From an uncultured Acetobacter sp. (GTDB lineage Bacteria > Pseudomonadota > Alphaproteobacteria > Acetobacterales > Acetobacteraceae), in contig NZ_CALLXM010000242.1 of the NCBI RefSeq assembly GCF_937875265.1, forward strand, positions 1 to 29,185: 29,185 nt of DNA, written 5' to 3'. This document shows positions 16,742-24,496 of the stretch, piece after piece (within the stretch, counting starts at the first letter, position 1; every line of letters begins with the position of its first letter). The position numbers and the translations under genes were made by a program. The notes below the pieces were generated by a model. That model ran no database searches, was not told where the DNA came from, and saw only the letters and a program-made list of their open reading frames with translations.

Positions 16742-17698
16742 TCAGGAGTTCCCGATCAGCACCCCGGCCAGAAAGACGAGCGCCCCGCCAAAGACAATCT
16801 GCACAGTGGCAGAGCCAAAGGGCGTGTCCTGATAGCGCCACCGGATCCATGAAATCAGGAACAGTTCGACCACCACCACGGCAATAGCGACCATCATGGC
16901 TGCGCTGAAGGACTCAATCAGGAAGGGCAGAGTATGCCCAATACCGCCTGCCATTGTCATGGCACCGCACACCAGCCCACGAATAAGCGGCTTGCCACGA
17001 CCAGACAAAGCGCCATCATCCGACAAGGCTTCAGCAAACCCCATGGAAATCCCGGCGCCTAACGAGGCTGCCAGCCCGACCAGAAACGCGCTGTGCGGGT
17101 CATGCGTGGCAAAGGCTGCGGCAAAAACCGGGGCCAGTGTAGACACGGAGCCATCCATAAGCCCCACCAGACCGGGCTGGACAATCTGCAACACAAAACG
17201 CCGTCTGGCGTTTTCATCTTCATCATCCCGCTTGTCATCCGTCAGGTGGCGGGAGGCGATATCACTGGCCGTCCGGCCATGCTGGTCTTCCGCTGAGGCG
17301 AGGTCTCCCAGCAGTTTCCGGGTTTCGGCATCGTTGGTGCGCAGGGCTGCCTGACGATAAAACCGAGCAGCGTCACGCTCCATATCTTCCGCATAGCGGC
17401 GCACAACATCAATGCCCTGCCCCTGAATCTGCCAGGCGGGCTTACGTGGCATAAACCCGGCAATATCCTGCCGGCGGACAAGGGGAATATGTGCGCCAAA
17501 GCGCCGGACATAGACATCGATCAGATGCCGTCTGTGGTCATCTTCCTCATGCACCATGTCTGAAAAGATTTTGGCGGTATCCGGATAGTTTTCCTGCAAG
17601 GCATAGGAAAAATCGGCATAGATGCGTCCGTCCTCTTCCTCATTGGAAATGGCCAGAGCAAGAATTTCCTGTTCGGTCAGGGCAGTAAATTTACGCAT
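16742..17698 (-). CDS. mbfA: MbfA-type membrane-bound ferritin/VIT fusion, iron exporter
   Basis: The 318-residue protein joins an N-terminal rubrerythrin-like di-iron domain to a C-terminal VIT1-type membrane domain. Likely iron ligands are Glu20/21, Glu52 and His55 in EEDDH, Glu107, and Glu137 with His140 in AEDQH. The membrane part (about 170-318) has five predicted helices and the VIT-like segment GLVGLMDGSVSTLAPVFAAAF. Characterised MbfA proteins of Agrobacterium and Bradyrhizobium export iron and protect against iron and peroxide stress. The ATG has AGGG four bases upstream. A 19-bp palindrome 49-67 bases upstream suggests metal-responsive control. Downstream lolA is probably unrelated in function. 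Confidence 0.9.
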   Translation of the reverse strand: MRKFTALTEQEILALAISNEEEDGRIYADFSYALQENYPDTAKIFSDMVHEEDDHRRHLIDVYVRRFGAHIPLVRRQDIAGFMPRKPAWQIQGQGIDVVRRYAEDMERDAARFYRQAALRTNDAETRKLLGDLASAEDQHGRTASDIASRHLTDDKRDDEDENARRRFVLQIVQPGLVGLMDGSVSTLAPVFAAAFATHDPHSAFLVGLAASLGAGISMGFAEALSDDGALSGRGKPLIRGLVCGAMTMAGGIGHTLPFLIESFSAAMMVAIAVVVVELFLISWIRWRYQDTPFGSATVQIVFGGALVFLAGVLIGNS

Positions 17699-17746
17699 CT
17701 GCCCTGCATATACAGTTTCAAGATAAGTCTCAATTTATTCTTACAT

Positions 17747-17765
17747 AATGCGAATATTTCGCATT
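17747..17765. promoter_or_regulatory. Palindromic operator candidate upstream of mbfA
   Basis: Arms AATGCGAA and TTCGCATT are perfectly complementary around a three-base centre. The element lies 49-67 bases upstream of the mbfA start, in the position of a promoter. Its inner TGCGAATATTTCGCA resembles the general shape of Fur-superfamily boxes in Alphaproteobacteria. It does not match the Irr ICE consensus well. The regulator is not identified. Confidence 0.5.
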
Positions 17766-17911
17766 TTCAGGATGACTGTAGCACCAGCATTCCCAAAGAA
17801 ACTGATCAGGACAGGGCTATAACCTGCCCCGCCCTCAATCATTACTTATCCGTCAGAAAACAGAGTGTCAGGTTATGATGCTGCCTGAGCCTATCACCTG
17901 CATTCTGAGTT

Positions 17912-18829
17912 TTAGAGCGCCATCAGACCCGCCAGCAGCGCCACAGCCACCGCCAGACCGATTTCCCGGTTGGCGCGAAACTGGGCCAGACACAATGCCG
18001 GGTCAGCCGGGTTCACACCCACAACCTGCCGCCACAACAGGAACAGCGGCAACAGCATAACCGGCCAGAACAGAAGCCCGGAGCCTGCAAGCATTGCCGC
18101 CACAGCAAGCAACACCCCCATCAGCGCGTAACAGGCGCCAATAAAAGCCTGCGCCCGCCCTGCCATAAGACGTGAAGTGGATTTCACGCCAATACGGGCA
18201 TCATCTTCCATATCCTGAAAGCCGTAGATGGTATCAAACCCCAGCTGCCAGACGATAGTCGCAGCATAGAGCGCCAGCTGAGCAAGAGAGAGATGCCCGG
18301 CGGCGGCGGCATACCCCAGCGGCGCCCCAAACCCGAAGGTAAACCCCATGACCAGTTGCGGCCACCATGTGAACCGCTTGGCCAGAGGATACAGCGCCAC
18401 CAGCACCAGTGAAGACGCCCCTAGAATTTGGGACAGCCCATTCAACTGCAACAGGATGGACAGGCCTATCAGCAACAGAATGGCCAGAAACAGCACGGCA
18501 TGCCGCATTCGCAACGCACCGGAGGCCAGAGGGCGGCCGGCGGTACGGGCCACCTGTCGGTCAATATCCCGGTCCCACATGTCATTCACCACGCAGCCTG
18601 CCGCCCGCATAACGAGGCTACCGATGCCGAATAGAACAATCAGCCGCACCCGTTGCACAAACGGCACACCCTGCGGCAGCAGAATGCCCCATATACCCGG
18701 CAGAAACAGCAGCCATGTGCCAATAGGCCGGTCCAGCCGTGCCAGCAGGGCATAAGGGCGCAAAGCCGGAGGCAGGCGGGCAATCCAGCCCGTCACCCGG
18801 ATGTCGGTATGACCGGAAGAAGCTGACAC
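17912..18829 (-). CDS. ubiA: 4-hydroxybenzoate polyprenyltransferase
   Basis: UbiA attaches the polyprenyl tail to 4-hydroxybenzoate in ubiquinone synthesis, in the inner membrane. The protein (about 305 residues) begins with LRPYALLARLDRPIGTWLLFLPGIWG and carries both prenyl-diphosphate/Mg motifs: NDMWDRDIDRQVARTAGRPLASG and YGFQDMEDDARIGVKS. About eight or nine hydrophobic helices are visible. The start is uncertain: GTG 18829 follows an AAAGGA sequence by 12 bases, while TTG 18853 is further upstream with no ribosome-binding sequence. Ubiquinone is the main quinone of acetic acid bacteria, which fits. The gene is divergent from rsmE. Confidence 0.93.
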   Translation of the reverse strand: MSASSGHTDIRVTGWIARLPPALRPYALLARLDRPIGTWLLFLPGIWGILLPQGVPFVQRVRLIVLFGIGSLVMRAAGCVVNDMWDRDIDRQVARTAGRPLASGALRMRHAVLFLAILLLIGLSILLQLNGLSQILGASSLVLVALYPLAKRFTWWPQLVMGFTFGFGAPLGYAAAAGHLSLAQLALYAATIVWQLGFDTIYGFQDMEDDARIGVKSTSRLMAGRAQAFIGACYALMGVLLAVAAMLAGSGLLFWPVMLLPLFLLWRQVVGVNPADPALCLAQFRANREIGLAVAVALLAGLMAL

Positions 18830-19039
18830 GATACAGGCGGGTCCTTTAAGCAAACACGACAGGGAAATGTCACAAATTTAGAAAAAACGGCAGTGCCGGG
18901 GGTATGCCATAGATTGCCCTCAGGCATGAACCTCTTTGCGCAGAGCCACATTACCGCCTAAACACTCGTATCTGTCAGAGAACAATCCATCGGATTGCGT
19001 CTCCTCCTCCCATTGCAACCTGCCTGTTAGCTGAGTGCC

Positions 19040-19798
19040 ATGAGTTCGCCCGAGCATCTTCCCCGTCTTTTTGTACCGCAGGACGCCTTAAGCGCTGCCG
19101 CAGAAGCAGGCACCGCCTGCACACTCAGCCCGGCACAGGCCCGTTATCTGGGCACCGTGCTGCGAAAAACGGCTGGAAACCCCGTTCGCGTGTTCAACAC
19201 GGAAATGGGGGAATGGCTGGGCACACTGGGTGAGATTCGCAAGGATCGCGGCAGCCTGACGCTGACACAACAGCTGCGTGCCCCCTGCCCGCAGCCAGAG
19301 CTTATTCTGGCCTTCGCGCTTTTAAAGCGTGATGCCACAGACATGGTCCTGCGTATGGGCACGGAACTGGGTGTAACGCGCTTCATGCCCATTATTACCG
19401 AGCGCACCAATACCCACCGCATCAACCCGGAACGGCTGATGACTATTGCCGCCGAGGCCTCCGAACAGTGTGAGCGGCTGGACATTCCTACCCTTGCCGA
19501 GCCCTGCACGCTGGCCAGCCTTCTGGGCGCATGGCCCGAAGATAAACGGCTGTTCACAGCCATGGAGCGTGCCGAGGACCGTGGCGTTTCCCTCCGCAGT
19601 TCCTTACAGGACGCCCGCGAGGGCGATGGCCTGCTCATCGGCCCGGAGGGAGGTTTTTCCGAGGCAGAATGTCGGGCCCTTCTTGCGCGCCCGGCCATAG
19701 CCCCCATTTCTCTGGGGCCGCTGGTTTTACGAGCTGATACGGCGGTTGCCGCAGGACTGGCGCTTATGGGCCACGGCTTGCGCTCTGCTCAGGATTAG
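19040..19798 (+). CDS. rsmE: 16S rRNA m3U1498 methyltransferase
   Basis: RsmE methylates N3 of U1498 in 16S rRNA. The 252-residue protein has the N-terminal PUA-like part (PRLFVPQDAL, LSPAQARYLGTVLR), then the SPOUT domain with LAFALLKRDATDMVLRMGTELGVTRFMPIITERT, EASEQCERLDIP, LLIGPEGGFSEAE and LGPLVLRADTAV. The last motif is a variant of the usual LGxRILRxETA. It is divergent from ubiA and is followed 72 bases later by gshA on the same strand. A small inverted repeat CAATCC-ATC-GGATTG (18983-18997) lies upstream. Confidence 0.94.
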   Translation: MSSPEHLPRLFVPQDALSAAAEAGTACTLSPAQARYLGTVLRKTAGNPVRVFNTEMGEWLGTLGEIRKDRGSLTLTQQLRAPCPQPELILAFALLKRDATDMVLRMGTELGVTRFMPIITERTNTHRINPERLMTIAAEASEQCERLDIPTLAEPCTLASLLGAWPEDKRLFTAMERAEDRGVSLRSSLQDAREGDGLLIGPEGGFSEAECRALLARPAIAPISLGPLVLRADTAVAAGLALMGHGLRSAQD

Positions 19799-19823
19799 TC
19801 AGAATACCTTTACTTCCGTTCTG

Positions 19824-19851
19824 GCCCGCATCCTGTTGCCGGGCTGTTTTT
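19824..19851 (+). terminator. Weak hairpin with T-tract between rsmE and gshA
   Basis: GCCCG (19824-19828) pairs with CGGGC (19840-19844) and is followed by TGTTTTT. The stem is only five pairs with an 11-base loop, so it could be a weak terminator or attenuator ahead of gshA. It may also be chance. Confidence 0.35.
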
Positions 19852-19870
19852 CAAGGAACAGTGATTTCTA

Positions 19871-21298
19871 ATGTCTCACGCCGATGCCCACGACGACACA
19901 CCCGTTCGCTCAGTTTCTCAGCTGGCTGAGGTTTTTGCCAAAGGGTGCAAGCCCCGCGACTCTTGGCGCATTGGCACAGAGCATGAAAAATTCGGCTGGG
20001 TCCGCCCGGAAGCCGCTGCGAACGGCACCAGCCCGCAGTCCGGGCGCACGGCCTATGCAACACCCCCTTACAGCCCCGCAGGTATAGAAGACCTTTTGAA
20101 GGGCCTTCAGGAAATTGAGCCAGATGACTGGCAGCCCATTCTGGATGAAGGCAAGATTATTGGCCTGAAAGGCGTTGAGGAAGCAGCCGGGGCTGGTATC
20201 TCACTGGAACCCGCCGGGCAGTTTGAACTCTCTGGCGCGCCCCTGCGCACCCTGCATGAAACAGCGGAAGAACTGTCCGCGCATTATGAATCCGTGCGTC
20301 CGCTGGCCCGCAAACTGGGGCTGGGCTTCAGCGCTCTGGGCTTCCACCCCACAGCCTCACGCGCTGAACTGCCGTGGATGCCCAAATCCCGCTACGCCAT
20401 TATGCGCGACTACATGCCTAAAGTTGGCAAGCTCGGGCTGGACATGATGCAGCGCACCTGCACCGTGCAGGTCAATCTGGATTTCGGGTCCGAGCAGGAC
20501 ATGGTTCGTAAAATGCAGGTGTCACTAGCTCTGCAACCTGTAGCCACCGCCCTGTTTGCCAACTCTCCGTTCTTTGAAGGCAAGCCGAACAACTTTCTGT
20601 CCAACCGGGCCCGCATCTGGACCGATACGGATAACGCCCGTTCCGGCATGCCTGCCTGCGTGTTTGAAAAAGACTTCGGCTTTGAACGTTACGCAGAATG
20701 GATACTGGATGTGCCCATGTATTTCATCATGCGTGACGGCAAGATGCGCGATGTTTCTGGTCGCTCTTTCCGCGCATGGATGAACGGGGACCGTCAGGAC
20801 GGTCTGGAAGATGTCACCCCCACTCTGGCTGACTTTGAAAACCACATCTCCACGGCCTTCCCGGATGTCCGCCTCAAGCAGTTTCTGGAAATGCGCGGCG
20901 CAGATGCAGGCTCAGCTGAAATGATGCTGGCTCAGTCCGCCCTGTGGGTCGGCCTGCTATATGATGATGCCGCACTGGAAGCCGCTTATGAGCTGGTGTG
21001 CGAACGCCCGTGGGAAGACTACGCCAAGCTGCGTGCCTTGGTGCCCTCTCAGGCGCTGAATACCCCGTGGGGCGAAGGCACGGTGCGTGATCTGGCCGCG
21101 CAGGTCATTGGCATTGCCATGGATGGCCTTCAGGCCCGTAACTTTGTGGACGAGAATGAACGTGAGGAGTGGGCTTACCTTGCCCCGCTCACCGCCCTGG
21201 CAGCAGGAGCCCCCACGCAGGCAGAACGCTGGCTGGAGCGCTATTACGGCGCATGGATGGGGGATACCTCCCGCATTTTTGCTGAAAGCGAAATCTGA
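19871..21298 (+). CDS. gshA: Glutamate-cysteine ligase, plant/alphaproteobacterial type
   Basis: This enzyme performs the ATP-dependent first step of glutathione synthesis in the cytoplasm. The 475-residue protein matches the group shared by Alphaproteobacteria and plants: WRIGTEHEKFGW, a substrate-binding ISLEPAGQFELSGAPLRTLHET, GLGFSALGFHP, MRDYMPKVGKLGLDMMQRTCTVQVNLDFGSE, ALFANSPFFEGKPNNFLSNRARIWTDTD, and LEMRGADAGSAEMMLAQSALWVGLLYDD. Length fits that group. AAGGA lies 13 bases before the ATG, a somewhat long spacing. gshB is not in the window. A strong terminator follows at 21310. Confidence 0.95.
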   Translation: MSHADAHDDTPVRSVSQLAEVFAKGCKPRDSWRIGTEHEKFGWVRPEAAANGTSPQSGRTAYATPPYSPAGIEDLLKGLQEIEPDDWQPILDEGKIIGLKGVEEAAGAGISLEPAGQFELSGAPLRTLHETAEELSAHYESVRPLARKLGLGFSALGFHPTASRAELPWMPKSRYAIMRDYMPKVGKLGLDMMQRTCTVQVNLDFGSEQDMVRKMQVSLALQPVATALFANSPFFEGKPNNFLSNRARIWTDTDNARSGMPACVFEKDFGFERYAEWILDVPMYFIMRDGKMRDVSGRSFRAWMNGDRQDGLEDVTPTLADFENHISTAFPDVRLKQFLEMRGADAGSAEMMLAQSALWVGLLYDDAALEAAYELVCERPWEDYAKLRALVPSQALNTPWGEGTVRDLAAQVIGIAMDGLQARNFVDENEREEWAYLAPLTALAAGAPTQAERWLERYYGAWMGDTSRIFAESEI

Positions 21299-21309
21299 TA
21301 CCGCTTTCC

Positions 21310-21344
21310 GGGCTGGCCGCTTTCTGCGTGCCAGCCCTTTTTTT
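21310..21344 (+). terminator. Rho-independent terminator after gshA
   Basis: GGGCTGGC (21310-21317) pairs perfectly with GCCAGCCC (21330-21337) around a 12-base loop, followed by seven T residues. It begins 12 bases past the gshA stop. The convergent transporter gene ends at 21350, but the other side of the stem lacks a T-tract for that direction, so it acts mainly on gshA. Confidence 0.93.
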
Positions 21345-21349
21345 GCGGT

Positions 21350-22741
21350 CTATTTCTTAAGCAGTAACCGGCTGGAACTCAGCACCGCCGCGCACGTGGC
21401 AACACAGGCGGCCATCAACAAACATTTCAGCGAAGCCCCCTGTGCAAACAGGGAGAAAAAGGCCGCAACCCCCATAGCCCCACAGGTCTGCCCAGCCTGA
21501 CGCGCGACCTGCACCATACCGCTGGCACCTCCGGCCCGGGCATGGGAGGCAGAAACCATCATGGCGCGATTATTCGGGGGCTGAAACAGCCCGAACCCAC
21601 ACCCGGCCAGACAGGTCCGCCAGATGATATCAAATGTGGAAGGGTGCGCAGGCATCATCCACAGTAGGAAAAACCCTGACGCCGTCATCAGCAGGCCGAT
21701 GGAACAGAGCACTCCGGCGGAAACCGTATCAGAGATCCGCCGCACAAGTGGGGCTGCAAGCATGATGCCAATTGGCCAGGGTGTAATGAGCAATCCGGTC
21801 GCCGCAGGGCTCATCCCCAGCGCATCATGCAGCGTAAACGGCATGGAAATGATGTAGAAATTGGACGACACAAAGCCGCCAAATCCTGTCATGAACGCAA
21901 TGGCAAAATCGGGTTTGGCCAGCATATCTACCGGCAGAATGGGCTGCGGAAGCCCACTTTCCCGCCGGATGAGCAAAAGGCCAGACAACAGCCCCACCAC
22001 AATTAGAAAACAGGACAGCAGCGCACCAGACTCATGCGCCAGCCCGTCTCCCCCCATAACGAGGGCGCCAAAAGCCAGCATGCACAACACGCTCCCCGTA
22101 ATATCCGGGCGAGAGCGGCTCCGTGGCGTAGCCGGTAATGCGTAAAAGGCCATGAACAGCGCCGCAGCTCCCAGCGGCAAATTCACCCAGAACAGCCAGG
22201 GCCAGGACGCGACTGTAAGAATAGCGGCAGCCGCCGTTGGCCCAAGAGCCACGCCCATGGCCACCACAACGCCGTTCAGGGCAATACCCCGGCCAATTTC
22301 AGCATGCGGGTAAATATAGCGGACAAGCGCAATATTCACGCTCAGGATGCAGGCCCCGCCAATCCCCTGCAAAACCCGAGCGGCAGCCAGTGCAGGCAGA
22401 GTGGTGGCCATGGCACACAGTACAGAAGCCACCATGAACAGGATGATTCCGAACTGACACAGGCGAGAAAACCCAACCTTGCTCCCAAGTGCGGCCAGCG
22501 GCAGCAGAGAGACCAGACTAGCCAGCTGATACGCATTCACCACCCAGATTGACGCCGATGAGGACGCATGAAGGTCACGCGCAATATCAGGCAGAGCAAC
22601 ATTGGCAATAGCGTAGTCCAGCAAAGCCATAAGGACAGACAGAGACACTGCCAGCATGGCCCATGTCCGTGCCGAGCCAAATAAACCGTCTGTGTTTTCT
22701 GTGTGGGAAGATCTGCCTGCTGTCTGCGCAAGTTTATTCAT
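21350..22741 (-). CDS. MFS transporter, DHA2 (EmrB/QacA) type multidrug exporter
   Basis: The protein of about 463 residues has about 14 hydrophobic helices, the number expected for the DHA2 drug:H+ antiporter group. Visible motifs are LMALLDYAIANVALPDIARDL in helix 1 (the LDxTxxNVALP signature with Tyr-Ala in place of Thr-Ile), ALGSKVGFSRL as a diverged motif A loop, and AARVLQGIGGACILSVNIALV. The substrate is unknown. The start chosen is ATG 22741 with AGG four bases upstream; ATG 22753 sits immediately after AAGGA and is an alternative. No EmrA-like membrane-fusion partner or adjacent regulator gene is present. It is divergent from gntP. Confidence 0.88.
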   Translation of the reverse strand: MNKLAQTAGRSSHTENTDGLFGSARTWAMLAVSLSVLMALLDYAIANVALPDIARDLHASSSASIWVVNAYQLASLVSLLPLAALGSKVGFSRLCQFGIILFMVASVLCAMATTLPALAAARVLQGIGGACILSVNIALVRYIYPHAEIGRGIALNGVVVAMGVALGPTAAAAILTVASWPWLFWVNLPLGAAALFMAFYALPATPRSRSRPDITGSVLCMLAFGALVMGGDGLAHESGALLSCFLIVVGLLSGLLLIRRESGLPQPILPVDMLAKPDFAIAFMTGFGGFVSSNFYIISMPFTLHDALGMSPAATGLLITPWPIGIMLAAPLVRRISDTVSAGVLCSIGLLMTASGFFLLWMMPAHPSTFDIIWRTCLAGCGFGLFQPPNNRAMMVSASHARAGGASGMVQVARQAGQTCGAMGVAAFFSLFAQGASLKCLLMAACVATCAAVLSSSRLLLKK

Positions 22742-23055
22742 CAGCCTGACCATTCCTTTTCTGACTCGTAACGTCTTGCGCCGGGGGGCTTCTGTGCCAC
22801 CCTCAGCCTTAAAGGGGAAGGCCAAACAGGCCGTGTCAGTTTTTCTTTATGCTACCCCCGGACTTTAGAACTGCGTAGGGATACACGCGATTGTGCTCAT
22901 ATTTAAAATACGATCCATTCACTTAATGAATAAAATAAATCTCTTGTCCTTTAGCGACTTAGAGTTTGCCGGACCCGTTTTTAAAAAGAGACTCCGCTTC
23001 CTCAATTACAGCTAATGGTTGACATGCGCCCCCCACCCCGTTCCATCTTTTGAGG
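22742..23055. promoter_or_regulatory. Divergent intergenic region of the MFS and GntP genes, with a 12-codon leader ORF
   Basis: This 314-base gap must hold promoters for both divergent genes, though I cannot place -35/-10 pairs with confidence. The middle (about 22895-22945) is AT-rich and includes ATTCA-CTTAA-TGAAT (22917-22931), a possible operator. On the plus strand an ATG at 23015 opens a 12-codon frame, MVDMRPPPRSIF, whose TGA (23051-23053) lies two bases before the gntP ATG. No ribosome-binding sequence is evident for it. Otherwise I see nothing else in the gap. Confidence 0.4.
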
Positions 23056-24399
23056 ATGACGCCCTTACTCGCTTCAGGCCTGACAGCCACCGCCATCATA
23101 ATGCTCATGCTCCTGATCGGGGTGGCGCGACTCAATCCCTTCGTCACACTGTTCATTGTGTCCATCGGGCTTGCTCTTGCCACAGGCATGCCTACTGAGC
23201 AGGCCATTTCTTCATTTGAAAACGGTATGGGCCATGTTCTCGGACATGTGGCGGGCGTTGTGGCTCTTGGCACAATGTTGGGCAAAATGCTGGCTGAAAC
23301 AGGCGGGGCAGATCAGATTGCTCTTACCATTTCCCGCATTGCTGGAAAAAAACGGCTCAACTGGGCCATGATGGTGATCGGCCTGCTCGTCGGATTGCCG
23401 GTTTTTTTTGAAGTAGGCTTTGTATTGCTCATCCCGCTGGCCATTATCCTTTCCCGCCGGAATAACCTGCCCCTTCCTGTGCTGGCATTCCCAATGGCCG
23501 CAGCGCTTTCCGTTACTCATGCGATGGTACCTCCGCATCCGGCAACGTTGCTGGCTATTACTGCCTACCACGCTAATACAGCCCACACCCTGTTCTGGGG
23601 TATTGTGATTGGTACACCCATAGCCGCTGTTGCTGGGCCTGTTTATACTTGGTACATCGCGCCCCGCATTGGCGCTCTAGCTCCTACTGCGCTGGAAGCG
23701 CAGTTTACCGGCCAGACAACACACACCAAGCTGCCATCCTTTGCCCTTTCCTGCGCAACTCTGCTGATGCCAGTTGTCCTGATGCTGGGCGGCGCGCTGG
23801 CTGAACTTATATGGCCGACGACAGCCCTGCCTTATCGGGTTCTGCACTTTCTGGGCAACACGGACATCGCCCTGCTGGTCGCCACTCTGATGTCTTTCTG
23901 GCTGTTGGGCAGCCTGAGTGGCCTTTCCCGTGAGACGATCCTGCGCTTCAGCAATGAATGTCTGGCCCCTACAGCTACCATTATGTTGTTAATCGGTGCA
24001 GGCGGTGGCTTCGGACGAGAACTGATCGATAGCGGCCTTTCCAAATCCATAACGGATCTGGCTCTGGGGGCCAATGTGCCCCTGCTGGTGCTGGCATGGA
24101 TGCTCGCTTTGCTGGTCCGTATTGCGACTGGTTCCGCCACGGTGGCAACGACCACAGCCTCCGGCATTGTCGGGCCTATTCTGGCTACCTCACATTCTGT
24201 CTCACCCGAACTGCTGGTGCTGGTAACCGGCGCCGGCTCGGTCGGGCTGAGTCTAATGAACGATGCCGGGTTCTGGCAGATGAAAGAATATCTGGGCATG
24301 AACCTTTCCCAGACCCTGCGCAGCTGGACCATGATTGAAACCATTATTGCCGTGCTTGGACTGCTGATCTGCCTGCCCCTATCCTGGGTCATTCACTGA
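23056..24399 (+). CDS. GntP-family gluconate:H+ symporter
   Basis: The 447-residue protein has about 12-14 hydrophobic segments and GntP-family hallmarks: LNPFVTLFIVSIGLALATGMP, ENGMGHVLGHVAGVVALGTMLGKMLAETGGADQIA, GLPVFFEVGFVLLIPLAIIL, THAMVPPHPATLLAI, GGGFGRELIDSG, RIATGSATVATTTASGIV and NDAGFWQMKEYLGM. It should import gluconate or a related sugar acid with protons, fitting an acetic acid bacterium that produces gluconate outside the cell. Substrate choice is inferred. The ATG at 23056 directly follows GAGG, which also overlaps the stop of a small leader frame. A TTG two codons upstream is less likely. Confidence 0.92.
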   Translation: MTPLLASGLTATAIIMLMLLIGVARLNPFVTLFIVSIGLALATGMPTEQAISSFENGMGHVLGHVAGVVALGTMLGKMLAETGGADQIALTISRIAGKKRLNWAMMVIGLLVGLPVFFEVGFVLLIPLAIILSRRNNLPLPVLAFPMAAALSVTHAMVPPHPATLLAITAYHANTAHTLFWGIVIGTPIAAVAGPVYTWYIAPRIGALAPTALEAQFTGQTTHTKLPSFALSCATLLMPVVLMLGGALAELIWPTTALPYRVLHFLGNTDIALLVATLMSFWLLGSLSGLSRETILRFSNECLAPTATIMLLIGAGGGFGRELIDSGLSKSITDLALGANVPLLVLAWMLALLVRIATGSATVATTTASGIVGPILATSHSVSPELLVLVTGAGSVGLSLMNDAGFWQMKEYLGMNLSQTLRSWTMIETIIAVLGLLICLPLSWVIH

Positions 24400-24402
24400 G
24401 AC

Positions 24403-24438
24403 AAAAGAAAAGGGCCTCATGTTTCCATGAGACCCTTT
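24403..24438 (-). terminator. Terminator after der, possibly bidirectional
   Basis: AAAGGGcCTCATG (24409-24421) pairs with CATGAGaCCCTTT (24426-24438), with one mismatch in 13 positions and a four-base loop. Read on the minus strand the stem runs into CTTTTCTTTTG, a good T-rich tail for der, which stops at 24497. On the plus strand it immediately follows gntP but has only TTTCC. It separates the two convergent genes. Confidence 0.85.
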
Positions 24439-24496
24439 CCGGATTTCCGTAATCACATAGCTCAGAACACTCCGTTCCGAGCCTGATCTGTTTCGC

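Noticed and set aside
17819..17876. Inverted repeat ATAACCTG ... CAGGTTAT between ubiA and mbfA
   Set aside because: The arms are eight bases with a 42-base spacer and no T-tract. It is likely chance, or at best a weak structure in the ubiA 3' region.
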